Of a stretch of DNA of 64,000 nucleotides, positions 15,757 through 22,451 are shown one piece after another. The notes under the pieces were generated by a model. The model was not told where the DNA came from and made no database searches. It saw nothing but the letters and a program-made list of their open reading frames with translations. This DNA is from VGBO01 sp964453335. Lineage in GTDB: Bacteria > Actinomycetota > Acidimicrobiia > Acidimicrobiales > CAIXPF01. Location: positions 1 to 64,000 of the forward strand of contig CAYVOK010000001.1 of the NCBI GenBank assembly GCA_964453335.1, given 5' to 3'. Made by a program: the position numbers and the translations under genes. How positions within the stretch are numbered: position 1 is the first letter of the stretch; every line of letters starts with the position of its first letter.

Positions 15757-15790
15757 CCCCGCCGGATTTTTTGAAATCCGGCTTTTTTAT
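15757..15790 (+). terminator. Intrinsic terminator of the tagged-gene operon
   Basis: GCCGGATTTT/AAATCCGGC stem followed by six Ts. Confidence 0.88.
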
Positions 15791-16232
15791 TTGTCTTAGA
15801 TCTACAGGTTTACATTTAATGTAATTAATTTCCAATTTTGCAAAATCATAAAATTTATATTTTTTCTAATGCGTGAGAAAAAATCCCCCCGGCGATTTTT
15901 TTAAATCCGGTTTTATAAATTCGTTTAGGTTTTTAGCCCTTATATTTAAAAAAAGAGTTCTTCTTTAATATAAAGGAGTCATGGCGGGGGGACCCCCCCT
16001 CCCCCATATACATTGCTATAAGTTTTTGCAAGTTTAAAAAATAATTAATAATTTTGTAAAATAATTATTTTGTTTATTACTCCCGCAATCGGGCCATCAC
16101 CTTTCTATAGCTTGATATCATCTGCTATAGCCCGGGACATCTCCCGTTAAGTACAGTAGTCTACCAAGTTATTAGAGCGGTGTACATGGTGCGCCCCCAA
16201 GAAGTACAGGGGTCTATTAGACCCCCAGGGAT
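15791..16232. other. Gene-free region at the switch to the accessory region
   Basis: About 440 bases without a credible gene. Contains a partial second copy of the terminator (CCGGCGATT...AAATCCGG near 15888), runs of G and C, and GGGGTCTATTAGACCCC (about 16209). Only an 18-codon plus-strand ORF with a ribosome site (15980) is visible, and it is not annotated. Confidence 0.5.
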
Positions 16233-16280
16233 CTTAAAGATATATCTTGATATCAAGGCCTATCAAGATATATCTTTAAG
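16233..16280. terminator. 20-bp perfect inverted repeat
   Basis: CTTAAAGATATATCTTGATA and its exact complement flank the loop TCAAGGCC. It directly follows the stop of the 16284 gene. No T-run, so it may be an RNA 3' stabiliser or recombination site rather than a terminator. The same loop occurs at 16475-16518. Confidence 0.6.
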
Positions 16281-16283
16281 AAA

Positions 16284-16406
16284 CTATCGGACTATCTCTA
16301 TAGTCCAATGGTCTGCCATCTCATGATGGCACCTGAATGCCACGCCCTTCTGAGCGAGGACGGCGCAAAAGATAGCCGCTTCTTCTACACTATCACAGTA
16401 GATCAT
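16284..16406 (-). CDS. Hypothetical small protein
   Basis: 40 residues, MIYCDSVEEAAIFC..., ending WTIEIVR. GGAGGG lies 7 nt before this ATG; an ATG six bases upstream is too close to it. It has its own CTGCGATAA promoter and 3' hairpin, which supports a real gene. Function unknown. Confidence 0.6.
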   Translation of the reverse strand: MIYCDSVEEAAIFCAVLAQKGVAFRCHHEMADHWTIEIVR

Positions 16407-16437
16407 TTCCATTCCCTCCAGTAAGGCCTAGTCCTTA

Positions 16438-16470
16438 CACATACTAGGCGAAGCCAATAACTTATCGCAG
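16438..16470 (-). promoter_or_regulatory. CTGCGATAA-type promoter
   Basis: CTGCGATAA, 14-bp spacer, CTAGTATGTG; reads into the 16284-16406 gene. First of about 59 copies. Confidence 0.75.
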
Positions 16471-16474
16471 GGTT

Positions 16475-16518
16475 CCCCTCTTGCTTCTGCTATCAAGGCC
16501 TAGCAGAAGCAAGAGGGG
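16475..16518. terminator. 18-bp perfect inverted repeat
   Basis: CCCCTCTTGCTTCTGCTA and its complement around TCAAGGCC, between the 16536 gene and the next promoter; probable terminator or RNA 3' end hairpin. Confidence 0.6.
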
Positions 16519-16535
16519 CTGGCCACCCGCCAGCC

Positions 16536-16760
16536 TTAGAGGCTGGTCGGGCGGGTTTTGGCCCAGTTTTTGGGCCGGAACACGATGGGATCCCCCACCG
16601 AGTTCCGAAGGACGGGCATCCCCCGCCCGTTGGCGTAGCCTTTGATGTCCTCAAAGGTGAGCGAAGACTCGCTCAGATTGAAGGTGGCCGATCCGGCCAT
16701 CCAAGCCCGACGAATCAGGCTTTCCATAACGGTCACAACGGTGTTGCTGGTGCTGGTCAT
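16536..16760 (-). CDS. Hypothetical small protein
   Basis: 74 residues, MTSTSNTVVTVMESL..., GC-richer than the surrounding DNA. AAGGAG precedes the ATG. Contains FEDIKGYANGRGMPVL; no domain assigned. Confidence 0.7.
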   Translation of the reverse strand: MTSTSNTVVTVMESLIRRAWMAGSATFNLSESSLTFEDIKGYANGRGMPVLRNSVGDPIVFRPKNWAKTRPTSL

Positions 16761-16808
16761 AGCAGTCTCCTTACCTTTCCCTTTAGGTCAGAGGTCACTC
16801 GCCTCTTA

Positions 16809-16841
16809 CACATACTAGCGAAGTCCAATAACTTATCGCAG
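16809..16841 (-). promoter_or_regulatory. CTGCGATAA-type promoter
   Basis: CTAGTATGTG after a 14-bp spacer; reads into the 16536-16760 gene. Confidence 0.75.
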
Positions 16842-16845
16842 GGGA

Positions 16846-16891
16846 AAAGAGATAGCAATTGTTTAGCTTTGGAAACAATTGCTATCTCTTT
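16846..16891. terminator. GATAGC-family hairpin
   Basis: AGAGATAGCAATTGTTT/AAACAATTGCTATCTCT stem with AGCTTTGG loop; 3' of the 16894 gene. First of about eleven related hairpins. Confidence 0.75.
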
Positions 16892-16893
16892 GG

Positions 16894-17043
16894 TTAGTCG
16901 TTAATACCACAGTACAATCCACTTCCATCATCATAGATGGATATATCATCAGTGTCGATATGATATGGTTCATCTATGAATACATCACTACTGATATGTC
17001 CTTGCTCAAACATTGACAATACAATATCATCATCATCTAACAT
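16894..17043 (-). CDS. Small acidic protein
   Basis: 49 residues, MLDDDDIVLSMFEQ..., 14 Asp/Glu. TGGAGGATATA precedes the ATG. Co-transcribed with the 17081 gene. Could be a DNA-mimic type protein, but that is only compositional. Confidence 0.6.
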   Translation of the reverse strand: MLDDDDIVLSMFEQGHISSDVFIDEPYHIDTDDISIYDDGSGLYCGIND

Positions 17044-17080
17044 TATATCCTCCATACTACAAGAAAGAAACCAGGGAGGG

Positions 17081-17212
17081 CTACTCGCCCCGCATTGTGC
17101 GGGGCTTTCGCTTGTATCCCTTCTTTGAAGGGACTACGCTCCCTTTGGGAGCGAACCGAAGCCTCTGCTTCGGTTTTTCAATCACGATCACGAATCCTTT
17201 GCTCTTATCCAT
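17081..17212 (-). CDS. Small basic protein
   Basis: 43 residues, MDKSKGFVIVIEKPKQ..., 15 Lys/Arg, ending KPRTMRGE. AAAGGAGG precedes the ATG and a CTGCGATAA promoter lies just upstream. Function unknown; RNA binding is possible. Confidence 0.6.
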   Translation of the reverse strand: MDKSKGFVIVIEKPKQRLRFAPKGSVVPSKKGYKRKPRTMRGE

Positions 17213-17228
17213 CTCACACCTCCTTTGG

Positions 17229-17261
17229 TACATACTAGAGAGAGGTGTTATTTTATCGCAG
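17229..17261 (-). promoter_or_regulatory. CTGCGATAA-type promoter
   Basis: CTAGTATGTA after the 14-bp spacer; reads into 17081-17212 and 16894-17043. Confidence 0.72.
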
Positions 17262-17262
17262 T

Positions 17263-17355
17263 CTATTTGACTGCGTTAGGATAGAAGCAGGCAACGAACA
17301 AGGCAAAGCCTAGAAGAATAACCAGACAGTATTCAATAGCCTCTAGGATTCGCAT
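17263..17355 (-). CDS. 30-residue single-TM peptide
   Basis: MRILEAIEYC then a hydrophobic helix (about residues 9-24). AAAGGAGGCCC precedes the ATG. The TAG ends 2 nt before the next promoter's CTGCGATAA. Confidence 0.6.
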   Translation of the reverse strand: MRILEAIEYCLVILLGFALFVACFYPNAVK

Positions 17356-17422
17356 AAATGGGCCTCCTTTGCGTTATCGTATTGAAACTGAGGGATGAGT
17401 CATCTTAGTAGAAAGACCGGCC

Positions 17423-17794
17423 TTATTTGCAAAATAACTTAGCTATTTGATAAGTAAGAGTGCCAAACCAAAACGATACGGCAATACTGGCCAAAACAAG
17501 CCAGAAGATTTTACTAAAAGCCAAATAAGCTAGAATGGTGTGGGGATGAAATATACCCCAAACAATCCAGCTAATTACCCACCAAACACAAGATATAATC
17601 CATCCAATAAACTGGAAAAATCTGCCAATATAGTTTAACTGGTCTTCTACGGATATACCGAAGTAAGACAAAGTAGACATTATTGCAATAATAGATATAC
17701 CGATGATAAGAGTTGGGATAAACCCTTCATCCGATCCGCTAGAGGGTTTCTCGCCAAAGCGGACATAGTTGTCTTGATCTACCCACAGGCTCAT
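17423..17794 (-). CDS. Membrane protein, about three TM segments
   Basis: 123 residues. Start MSLWVDQDNYV, after AGGAGATATA. Hydrophobic segments near residues 27-45, 58-85 and 92-115. In one unit with the TM protein upstream. Function unknown. Confidence 0.7.
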   Translation of the reverse strand: MSLWVDQDNYVRFGEKPSSGSDEGFIPTLIIGISIIAIMSTLSYFGISVEDQLNYIGRFFQFIGWIISCVWWVISWIVWGIFHPHTILAYLAFSKIFWLVLASIAVSFWFGTLTYQIAKLFCK

Positions 17795-17844
17795 GATATA
17801 TCTCCTAAACTCGGGGGGTTCCCGGCTATAGCCGGGGAGGACTA

Positions 17845-18045
17845 TTAGTCCTCTGCTGTAGCCTGATATATCAGGCACATACCCGTTATAAGGCTGTATA
17901 CAAACAATAGTGTCCATCCGATGAAGTATCGGAATGGGTTATCTTGCGCTATCAGCCCATTCTTTGTTACAACCCACGCTAGTGGGCTGATAAACGCAAG
18001 ACCCACGCCCATAGAACCGACAACAGCCGTTGTGAACTTTTTCAT
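17845..18045 (-). CDS. Small two-TM protein
   Basis: 66 residues with hydrophobic segments near 6-26 and 38-62. AAAGGAGAAAG precedes the ATG. Function unknown. Confidence 0.7.
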   Translation of the reverse strand: MKKFTTAVVGSMGVGLAFISPLAWVVTKNGLIAQDNPFRYFIGWTLLFVYSLITGMCLIYQATAED

Positions 18046-18070
18046 AACTTTCTCCTTTGGGGTTTAAGAA

Positions 18071-18103
18071 CAAATACTAAAAGATAAGTTATTTTTATCG
18101 CAG
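18071..18103 (-). promoter_or_regulatory. CTGCGATAA-type promoter
   Basis: -10-like TTAGTATTTG; reads into 17845-18045 and 17423-17794. Confidence 0.7.
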
Positions 18104-18130
18104 GGTGGGAAGCCCCCGAAGGGGCCGGGG

Positions 18131-18373
18131 CTATTCCCCCTTCAGGTGGGGGTGGAGTTGCTCCAGAGTCTGGAGCAACTCGGTGGGGGTTTCACCCACC
18201 GCACCATAATGGCGAGCCAAGTCGCCAAAGATGGTCATAAACCCCTCGTCAGAGAAGGGGACGGGAAGGTAAGTTGCCCCCCCGAAATTGTGGGGCTGAG
18301 GCTGGTGGTTGCCCACCCGCCCCTTAAGGGCTTTGTGGGCGAACTTGAGGCCGAACTCTGCTTGCTGGGTCAT
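18131..18373 (-). CDS. Hypothetical small protein
   Basis: 80 residues, MTQQAEFGLKFAHKAL..., His/Pro rich in the middle, helical C-terminus. GC-rich. Own promoter. Function unknown. Confidence 0.7.
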   Translation of the reverse strand: MTQQAEFGLKFAHKALKGRVGNHQPQPHNFGGATYLPVPFSDEGFMTIFGDLARHYGAVGETPTELLQTLEQLHPHLKGE

Positions 18374-18397
18374 TTTAAGACTCCTTTGTGGTTTTGA

Positions 18398-18430
18398 TAC
18401 CTACTAGGCGAATAATTTTTTTTATCGCAG
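18398..18430 (-). promoter_or_regulatory. CTGCGATAA-type promoter
   Basis: -10-like CTAGTAGGTA; reads into 18131-18373. Confidence 0.75.
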
Positions 18431-18431
18431 A

Positions 18432-18641
18432 CTACAGGCGAACCACTTCGCCGTAGCCGTAGTCTGGATAGTCCCGGCCAACCGGGCCGGAAACAGTTGC
18501 AATCTGCGACGGCTGAATGCCGTCAGAAACCGCCTTTCGGTAGGCGGATTCGATAGAATCCGCTTGAATGACGATAATTGACCAATCGTCATTAACGAGC
18601 CTCATTACCCAACGGTTTTCAGACAATTTAATTTCTTCCAT
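18432..18641 (-). CDS. Hypothetical small protein
   Basis: 69 residues, MEEIKLSENRWVMRL.... A beta-strand-rich N-terminus and a helix (DSIESAYRKAV) suggest a small alpha/beta fold. Own promoter. Function unknown. Confidence 0.7.
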   Translation of the reverse strand: MEEIKLSENRWVMRLVNDDWSIIVIQADSIESAYRKAVSDGIQPSQIATVSGPVGRDYPDYGYGEVVRL

Positions 18642-18667
18642 TTTCCATCTCCTCTTGCCACCATCGG

Positions 18668-18700
18668 CACATACTAGGTGGAGCCTATAACTTATCGCAG
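18668..18700 (-). promoter_or_regulatory. CTGCGATAA-type promoter
   Basis: -10-like CTAGTATGTG; reads into 18432-18641. Confidence 0.75.
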
Positions 18701-18703
18701 GGG

Positions 18704-18749
18704 ATTAAGATAGCACTTGTTCCCAAAGCCGAACAAGTGCTATCTTAAT
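18704..18749. terminator. GATAGC-family hairpin
   Basis: ATTAAGATAGCACTTGTT stem with loop CCCAAAGCC, inverted relative to the loop at 16846; 3' of the 18754 gene. Confidence 0.75.
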
Positions 18750-18753
18750 GAAA

Positions 18754-18981
18754 CTATTTTTTGTGGCGGAATCCGCCAAGATGAATATATCCATTTATAA
18801 CCACAATATGGTCATAAGTAAGATTGCGCTGCGCCGCCCAATCTGTAAATTCATCTGCCACAATGTCAAACGAATCGGTCATAGGAACAATTACAGTCCT
18901 TTTTAGAGATTCGTTTAAATTCCAGCAGCCTTTGATAAGGGCGGCGTTTTGTGAAATCAGAGCCTTGGTAGTATTCGTCAT
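18754..18981 (-). CDS. Hypothetical small protein
   Basis: 75 residues. Start MTNTTKALISQN, the ATG following GGAGTGAG, rather than longer in-frame options that cross the promoter. Residues 60-75 are VVINGYIHLGGFRHKK. Function unknown. Confidence 0.7.
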   Translation of the reverse strand: MTNTTKALISQNAALIKGCWNLNESLKRTVIVPMTDSFDIVADEFTDWAAQRNLTYDHIVVINGYIHLGGFRHKK

Positions 18982-19006
18982 TTTACTCACTCCTTGCCAC
19001 CATCGG

Positions 19007-19039
19007 CACATACTAGAGAATAAACTATTTTTATTGCAG
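19007..19039 (-). promoter_or_regulatory. CTGCAATAA-type promoter
   Basis: Variant box CTGCAATAA, -10-like CTAGTATGTG; reads into 18754-18981. Confidence 0.72.
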
Positions 19040-19156
19040 CCAGATCTAGGGCTGTTAAGTACATAGCTATTTTGGGTAGGGGCTGGGGTGGTGAAAGTAC
19101 ATAGTTTTTTTTGGTGAGGGAGCTGGGCGATAAGGTAAATAGTCTGTATAATTGCT
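19040..19156. repeat. GTACATAG repeats and CAGCCCTAGATCTGGCTG palindrome
   Basis: No gene. The CAGCCCTAGATCTGGCTG palindrome beside the promoter, then AAGTACATAG twice. The same arrangement recurs at 22077-22140, so this is a dispersed duplication. Confidence 0.55.
19147..19152 (+). promoter_or_regulatory. TATAAT box of structured RNA copy 1
   Basis: TATAAT 8 nt before the boxA-like sequence, at the same distance as in the other copies. Confidence 0.55.
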
Positions 19157-19480
19157 GTAGCTCTTTGACAAGTAAGTAAGCACAGCGGCCTGTAGGTCGC
19201 CAATGAGACACTAAACTCAGGCTGGCATTAGCCTTATGTTTACTGTCGAGCCCCGCCAGGTTCCCGAAGAGGGCTGGTGAGTCTTGTAACTTGAATAGCT
19301 ACCATGCCATTCCTGAAGCAAGATTAGGTCAATAAGGGCACAAACACCTCCGATAGGTTATTCGCCTTTATAAGTCCCCAAATCGTCCAAAAACCGCTCT
19401 ATACGAGCGTAAAAACACATATGAAAACTCCGATAAACTGCGGAGAAAATATGTAGTTAATCATGTGGCATAATGCCACT
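19157..19480 (+). ncRNA. Dispersed structured RNA, copy 1
   Basis: About 320 nt, no ORF. Begins with boxA-like GCTCTTTGACAA (19160-19171), then helices GCGGCC/GGTCGC, TAAAC/GTTTA, CGCCAG/CTGGTG, AAGGGC/GCCTTT, CGCTC/GAGCG and CTCCG/CGGAG, ending in GTGGC/GCCAC. The first, third and fourth helices contain G-U pairs only if the plus strand is the RNA. The five copies show compensatory changes in these helices. Not recognised as a known family. Confidence 0.75.
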
Positions 19481-19524
19481 GCCAGTCATGCTCCTGCACC
19501 AACTGACGATTATCCTCAATAATT

Positions 19525-19776
19525 TCAAGAATCTATTTGTTTTGAAAGAGGCGGGGGCGGCAAATCCTCAATCTGTTTGAGAATACCTTTCACCTCATCG
19601 AAGGTAAGATATCCCACCACATCGTTGGTAACTGGTGTGGTGTAACAAAAATTTCCGTCAGAGTCTAAAACAGCCACCTCGTAGAGGCCCCTACGGCCTC
19701 CGTAGGACATTTGGTTGGACACAACGGACGCTCCGTAGCCGTTGGCGAAGCTGTAAACCCTGTTGTAATCAGCCAT
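19525..19776 (-). CDS. Small protein, paralogue of 21102
   Basis: 83 residues, MADYNRVYSFANGYGAS.... Shares FANG(Y/W), a D-x-x-G/Y-x-x-(R/Y)-(H/T)-TP-(V/I)-T strand and a C-terminal (I/K)-x-x-I-(E)-x-LPP with 21102-21353. Own promoter. Function unknown. Confidence 0.72.
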   Translation of the reverse strand: MADYNRVYSFANGYGASVVSNQMSYGGRRGLYEVAVLDSDGNFCYTTPVTNDVVGYLTFDEVKGILKQIEDLPPPPLSKQIDS

Positions 19777-19805
19777 TTCTTTCTCCTTTAGTGGGTTCGT
19801 TTCGA

Positions 19806-19838
19806 CACTTACTAATTATAAGTTATTTTTTATCGCAG
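19806..19838 (-). promoter_or_regulatory. CTGCGATAA-type promoter
   Basis: -10-like TTAGTAAGTG; reads into 19525-19776. Confidence 0.73.
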
Positions 19839-19844
19839 CCTCAC

Positions 19845-19916
19845 GCACGGGTGTGTAGATATGCGTAGATATGCATGTAGATATGCGTAGATATGGGCGC
19901 AGATATGTGCGTGGAT
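19845..19916. repeat. GTGTAGATATG minisatellite
   Basis: About six imperfect 10-12 bp units of GTGTAGATATGCG on the plus strand, between a promoter and a 3' hairpin. Related arrays at 22870, 27214, 30430 and 63103. Confidence 0.8.
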
Positions 19917-19918
19917 AA

Positions 19919-19967
19919 GAAAGAGATGGCACTTGTTCCCAAGGCTGAACAAGTGCCATCTCTTTTT
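19919..19967. terminator. GATGGC-family hairpin
   Basis: AAGAGATGGCACTTGTT/AACAAGTGCCATCTCTT: a compensated variant (GG/CC for AG/CT) of the GATAGC hairpins; loop CCCAAGGCTG. Confidence 0.78.
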
Positions 19968-19980
19968 AGAGAAAGGGGGA

Positions 19981-20163
19981 CTACTCCCCGCAGTCCCATC
20001 CCCCATCATCATAGAAGCCGCTGTCCCAGCCCCCATAATCCTCATCCGTCCCCCATCCGGCGGATGCCAACGCATCAGCGTCAGCCTCCGCATCGGACAT
20101 GAAGCCGTCGAACGGCTCCATGTCTTCCATTCCTTCAAAGCCTTCTTCGGGTTCGTAAGCCAT
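19981..20163 (-). CDS. Acidic low-complexity small protein
   Basis: 60 residues, MAYEPEEGFEGMEDMEPF..., 22 Asp/Glu with Gly/Trp repeats near the C-terminus (GGWD). GC-rich. Own promoter. Possibly a DNA mimic; unknown. Confidence 0.65.
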   Translation of the reverse strand: MAYEPEEGFEGMEDMEPFDGFMSDAEADADALASAGWGTDEDYGGWDSGFYDDGGWDCGE

Positions 20164-20194
20164 TCCCCATCCCTCCAGTAAGGCCTATTCCTTA

Positions 20195-20227
20195 CACATA
20201 CTAGGGAACCACAATAACTTATCGCAG
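20195..20227 (-). promoter_or_regulatory. CTGCGATAA-type promoter
   Basis: -10-like CTAGTATGTG; reads into 19981-20163. Confidence 0.75.
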
Positions 20228-20230
20228 GGG

Positions 20231-20278
20231 AAAAGAGATAGCACCTTTTTAGCCTTGGAAAAAGGTGCTATCTCTTTT
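20231..20278. terminator. GATAGC-family hairpin
   Basis: AAAAGAGATAGCACCTTTTT stem, loop AGCCTTGG. Confidence 0.75.
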
Positions 20279-20422
20279 ATTGCAGTCTAATAATGCCGGT
20301 GTTTTGTTCTGGTTAGTAGGTCATTCAGAATCAATTTGTTGGCCTCTATTTTCGCATTACAGGCTAGATCAGAATCAAAACCAGTCTCAGGTCAATCATA
20401 GAACAAACACGCTTAAAACGCA
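20279..20422. other. Gene-free stretch
   Basis: About 140 bases without a credible ORF or promoter; only an 11-codon ORF without a ribosome site. Confidence 0.5.
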
Positions 20423-20480
20423 AGAATGGGGGCCGGTTAGTTTATAGACCATTAAATGACTAACCGGCCCCCATTCTTGA
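20423..20480. terminator. Long inverted repeat 3' of 20515
   Basis: AGAATGGGGGCCGGTTAGT and its exact complement (19 bp) around an AT-rich loop; a partial third copy (GGGGCCGGTTAG) follows at about 20483. Confidence 0.7.
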
Positions 20481-20514
20481 TAGGGGCCGGTTAGCGGGTG
20501 GTTAGCGGTTTATA

Positions 20515-20709
20515 TCACCAGCCCTCATCGGGCTCAATGACTTCGCCTTCTTCAAGCAGTTCGGTATACCCGTTACCGCCAGAAGCAGACCAACCGCAGA
20601 AGCATCGGGCGAAGCCCCGATGGTTATCGCAGTTGGGACAAGTCCACGCCCCACAGTAGCGGGAAAACTCGTATTTCCCACCACAGGAGCATTTAGATTG
20701 TTCGCTCAT
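20515..20709 (-). CDS. Small zinc-ribbon protein
   Basis: 64 residues with CSCGG (7-11), CGAWTCPNC (about 19-27) and CFCGW: an array of zinc-binding cysteines. Ends in an acidic tail EEGEVIEPDEGW. Own promoter. Likely nucleic-acid or protein binding. Confidence 0.72.
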   Translation of the reverse strand: MSEQSKCSCGGKYEFSRYCGAWTCPNCDNHRGFARCFCGWSASGGNGYTELLEEGEVIEPDEGW

Positions 20710-20739
20710 GCGCCACCCTCCTTTCTGTAGTTGTTTCTA

Positions 20740-20772
20740 CAAATAATAGGGGAGAAGCATAATTTATCGCAG
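20740..20772 (-). promoter_or_regulatory. CTGCGATAA-type promoter
   Basis: -10-like CTATTATTTG; reads into 20515-20709. Confidence 0.68.
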
Positions 20773-20775
20773 GGA

Positions 20776-20822
20776 AAGAAAGATAGCACCTGTTCGGCTT
20801 TGCGAACAGGTGCTATCTTTGG
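20776..20822. terminator. GATAGC-family hairpin
   Basis: AAAGATAGCACCTGTTC/GAACAGGTGCTATCTTT, loop GGCTTTGC. Confidence 0.75.
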
Positions 20823-20830
20823 AATGGATA

Positions 20831-20992
20831 CTACCACTCTGGCCAGTATCCATTCTTTTGATAAAACAATATATATTCTGGATCTGGACTACCCCTGCCA
20901 TCGGCAGGGTTATCCCGATTATTGATCTGTGCAGCACAGGCATCACAGATACTAGCATCGGATTTTTCATAACAAACATCACACAGTTTCAT
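20831..20992 (-). CDS. Small zinc-finger protein
   Basis: 53 residues. Start MKLCDVCYEK. CDVC (4-7) and CDAC (16-19) form a compact four-Cys zinc site; the rest is polar and ends YWPEW. Own promoter. Confidence 0.68.
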   Translation of the reverse strand: MKLCDVCYEKSDASICDACAAQINNRDNPADGRGSPDPEYILFYQKNGYWPEW

Positions 20993-21017
20993 TTGAGACT
21001 CCTCTTGCCACCATCGG

Positions 21018-21050
21018 CACATACTAAAAGAAAAGCATAACTTATCGCAG
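21018..21050 (-). promoter_or_regulatory. CTGCGATAA-type promoter
   Basis: -10-like TTAGTATGTG; reads into 20831-20992. Confidence 0.75.
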
Positions 21051-21052
21051 TG

Positions 21053-21100
21053 GAAAAGAGATAGCACCTTTTTCCAAAGCTAAAAAGGTGCTATCTCTTT
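21053..21100. terminator. GATAGC-family hairpin
   Basis: AAAGAGATAGCACCTTTTT/AAAAAGGTGCTATCTCTTT, loop CCAAAGCT (inverted orientation). Confidence 0.75.
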
Positions 21101-21101
21101 A

Positions 21102-21353
21102 TTAAGAGAAGCTTCTCTCATTTCTTAGAGGCGGGAGAGCCTCTATCTTAGCGAGAGCCTCTTTCATCTCGCTCTCGCTGAGGCCTTCCAGAGCCTCTTT
21201 GCCGCCCGTAATGGGCGTGTGACGGCGAATGTAGCCGTAATTGTTAACCACCCGCACATCAAAGGGGCCATCTCGGCCCACCATGCTTGTGACCAATCCC
21301 CGCCATCCGTTGGCGAAGAAGTTGAGGTGGTAGTAAGGCGCATCGTTGAACAT
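21102..21353 (-). CDS. Small protein, paralogue of 19525
   Basis: 83 residues, MFNDAPYYHLNFFANGWRG.... See 19525-19776 for the shared motifs; equal length and a similar promoter unit. Function unknown. Confidence 0.72.
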   Translation of the reverse strand: MFNDAPYYHLNFFANGWRGLVTSMVGRDGPFDVRVVNNYGYIRRHTPITGGKEALEGLSESEMKEALAKIEALPPLRNERSFS

Positions 21354-21378
21354 TGTAGAATCCCCTTGCCACTATCGG

Positions 21379-21411
21379 CACATACTAGTGGAAACACATA
21401 ACTTATCACAG
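21379..21411 (-). promoter_or_regulatory. CTGTGATAA-type promoter
   Basis: Variant CTGTGATAA, -10-like CTAGTATGTG; reads into 21102-21353. Confidence 0.72.
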
Positions 21412-21413
21412 GG

Positions 21414-21459
21414 ATTCTAGATAGCACTTGTTCGGCCTTGGGAACAAGTGCTATCTAGA
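21414..21459. terminator. GATAGC-family hairpin
   Basis: TTCTAGATAGCACTTGTTC stem; loop GGCCTTGG. Confidence 0.75.
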
Positions 21460-21467
21460 ACTATGAC

Positions 21468-21764
21468 CTAGCGGTCGAAGTCATATATGAAGTCCCTATC
21501 ATCATAGGGGTCTTCAGCTTGATCGCTGAAGTCTTCTTCCCTCTCCCCTTTTAGCTGCTGGATGATAGCAGCTTTCATCTCTATGATCTCCTCAGCCCGC
21601 ATTGTGTACGGGTTGCGATCAAAGTGATACAAACTGTCTGTTGCTACGCAGTCGTAGCAAGTGGGCTCGTCATAGCCCCTGCTGGCCAGAGCCTCCTCTG
21701 ACACACAGAGGCTCCAGTCCAGAGACTGGTTGCAGTTGCCACAAGTGAAGGTGTTGTCGCTCAT
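21468..21764 (-). CDS. Zinc-ribbon protein with acidic tail
   Basis: 98 residues: CGNC (8-11) and CYDC (about 36-39) zinc ligands, a helix, and an Asp-rich C-terminus. Own promoter. Function unknown. Confidence 0.72.
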   Translation of the reverse strand: MSDNTFTCGNCNQSLDWSLCVSEEALASRGYDEPTCYDCVATDSLYHFDRNPYTMRAEEIIEMKAAIIQQLKGEREEDFSDQAEDPYDDRDFIYDFDR

Positions 21765-21789
21765 TTTAGAATCTCCGTGCCACTATTGG

Positions 21790-21822
21790 CAACTACTAGG
21801 GAACCACAATAACTTATCACAG
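21790..21822 (-). promoter_or_regulatory. CTGTGATAA-type promoter
   Basis: Variant CTGTGATAA, -10-like CTAGTAGTTG; reads into 21468-21764. Confidence 0.72.
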
Positions 21823-21824
21823 GG

Positions 21825-21872
21825 GATTAAGATAGCACTTGTTCAGCTTTGGGAACAAGTGCTATCTTAATG
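21825..21872. terminator. GATAGC-family hairpin
   Basis: ATTAAGATAGCACTTGTTC stem, loop AGCTTTGG. Confidence 0.75.
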
Positions 21873-21876
21873 GAGA

Positions 21877-22017
21877 TCAACAACTCGCAGAAGCAATGTC
21901 GCATTCATCCCCATATTCTTCGATTACAAGCTCCCTAGCCTCTGAGCTAGAGTTAGCATTGACATACACAACGTGCTTTTTGTAGTTCAAAAAAAAGACA
22001 ACCTTGAACTGACGCAT
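21877..22017 (-). CDS. Hypothetical small protein
   Basis: 46 residues, MRQFKVVFFLNYKKHV..., with two strands and a helix (SSSEARELVIEEYG): the pattern of small phage proteins that pair a beta-hairpin with an SEAR helix. Own promoter. Confidence 0.65.
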   Translation of the reverse strand: MRQFKVVFFLNYKKHVVYVNANSSSEARELVIEEYGDECDIASASC

Positions 22018-22043
22018 ATTTTTTTCCTCCTTGCCACCATCGG

Positions 22044-22076
22044 CACCTACTAGAAAATAAGTTATTTTTATCGCAG
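22044..22076 (-). promoter_or_regulatory. CTGCGATAA-type promoter
   Basis: -10-like CTAGTAGGTG; reads into 21877-22017. Confidence 0.75.
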
Positions 22077-22150
22077 CCAGATCTAGGGCTGAAAGTACAT
22101 GGTTCATTCATTTTGGCGGGGGGTCGAAAAGTACATAGCCCTAATTAGGG
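22077..22150. repeat. GTACATGG repeats and CAGCCCTAGATCT palindrome
   Basis: Second copy of the arrangement at 19040: palindrome, then AAAGTACATGG and AAAGTACATAG. Confidence 0.55.
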
Positions 22151-22151
22151 C

Positions 22152-22207
22152 TGATAGCGGGAGCTATAGCTAGCCATACAGAGGTCAAGCTATAGTCTCC
22201 CGCCAGC
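22152..22207. terminator. Inverted repeat 3' of 22216
   Basis: GCGGGAGCTATAGCT pairs with AGCTATAGTCTCCCGC, with one small bulge. Confidence 0.6.
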
Positions 22208-22215
22208 CCCAGCCA

Positions 22216-22389
22216 TTACCGGCCCAAGGGCCGGTTATCTTCCAACCTATCAGCCAGCCTGCTTAGTGCTAAGAAGGCTTTGGCGTCAGCCTGCCCAGCA
22301 AGATTCAGAAGGGCTGTATTCTTACCCTTCAGCTTGCGTTGTTGTTTACGAAGAATATCTCTTTGCTTTGCTTCAAACCGATCCATCAT
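22216..22389 (-). CDS. Small basic helical protein
   Basis: 57 residues, MMDRFEAKQRDILRKQ..., one long Lys/Arg-rich helix then ALSRLADRLE. AAGGAGATAA precedes the ATG. Own promoter. Function unknown. Confidence 0.65.
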   Translation of the reverse strand: MMDRFEAKQRDILRKQQRKLKGKNTALLNLAGQADAKAFLALSRLADRLEDNRPLGR

Positions 22390-22418
22390 TTATCTCCTTA
22401 CTTTAGTGACATTCCCAA

Positions 22419-22451
22419 CACACACTAGAGAAACAAACTTTTTTATTGCAG
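22419..22451 (-). promoter_or_regulatory. CTGCAATAA-type promoter
   Basis: Variant CTGCAATAA, -10-like CTAGTGTGTG; reads into 22216-22389. Confidence 0.72.

Noticed and set aside
15980..16039. 18-codon plus-strand ORF after AAAGGAGTC
   Set aside because: Good ribosome site but too short and driven by a G/C run; no further support.
19157..19480. Group I intron or tmRNA for the repeated RNA
   Set aside because: No intron core elements, no tRNA-like end or tag ORF, and the copies interrupt no recognisable gene.
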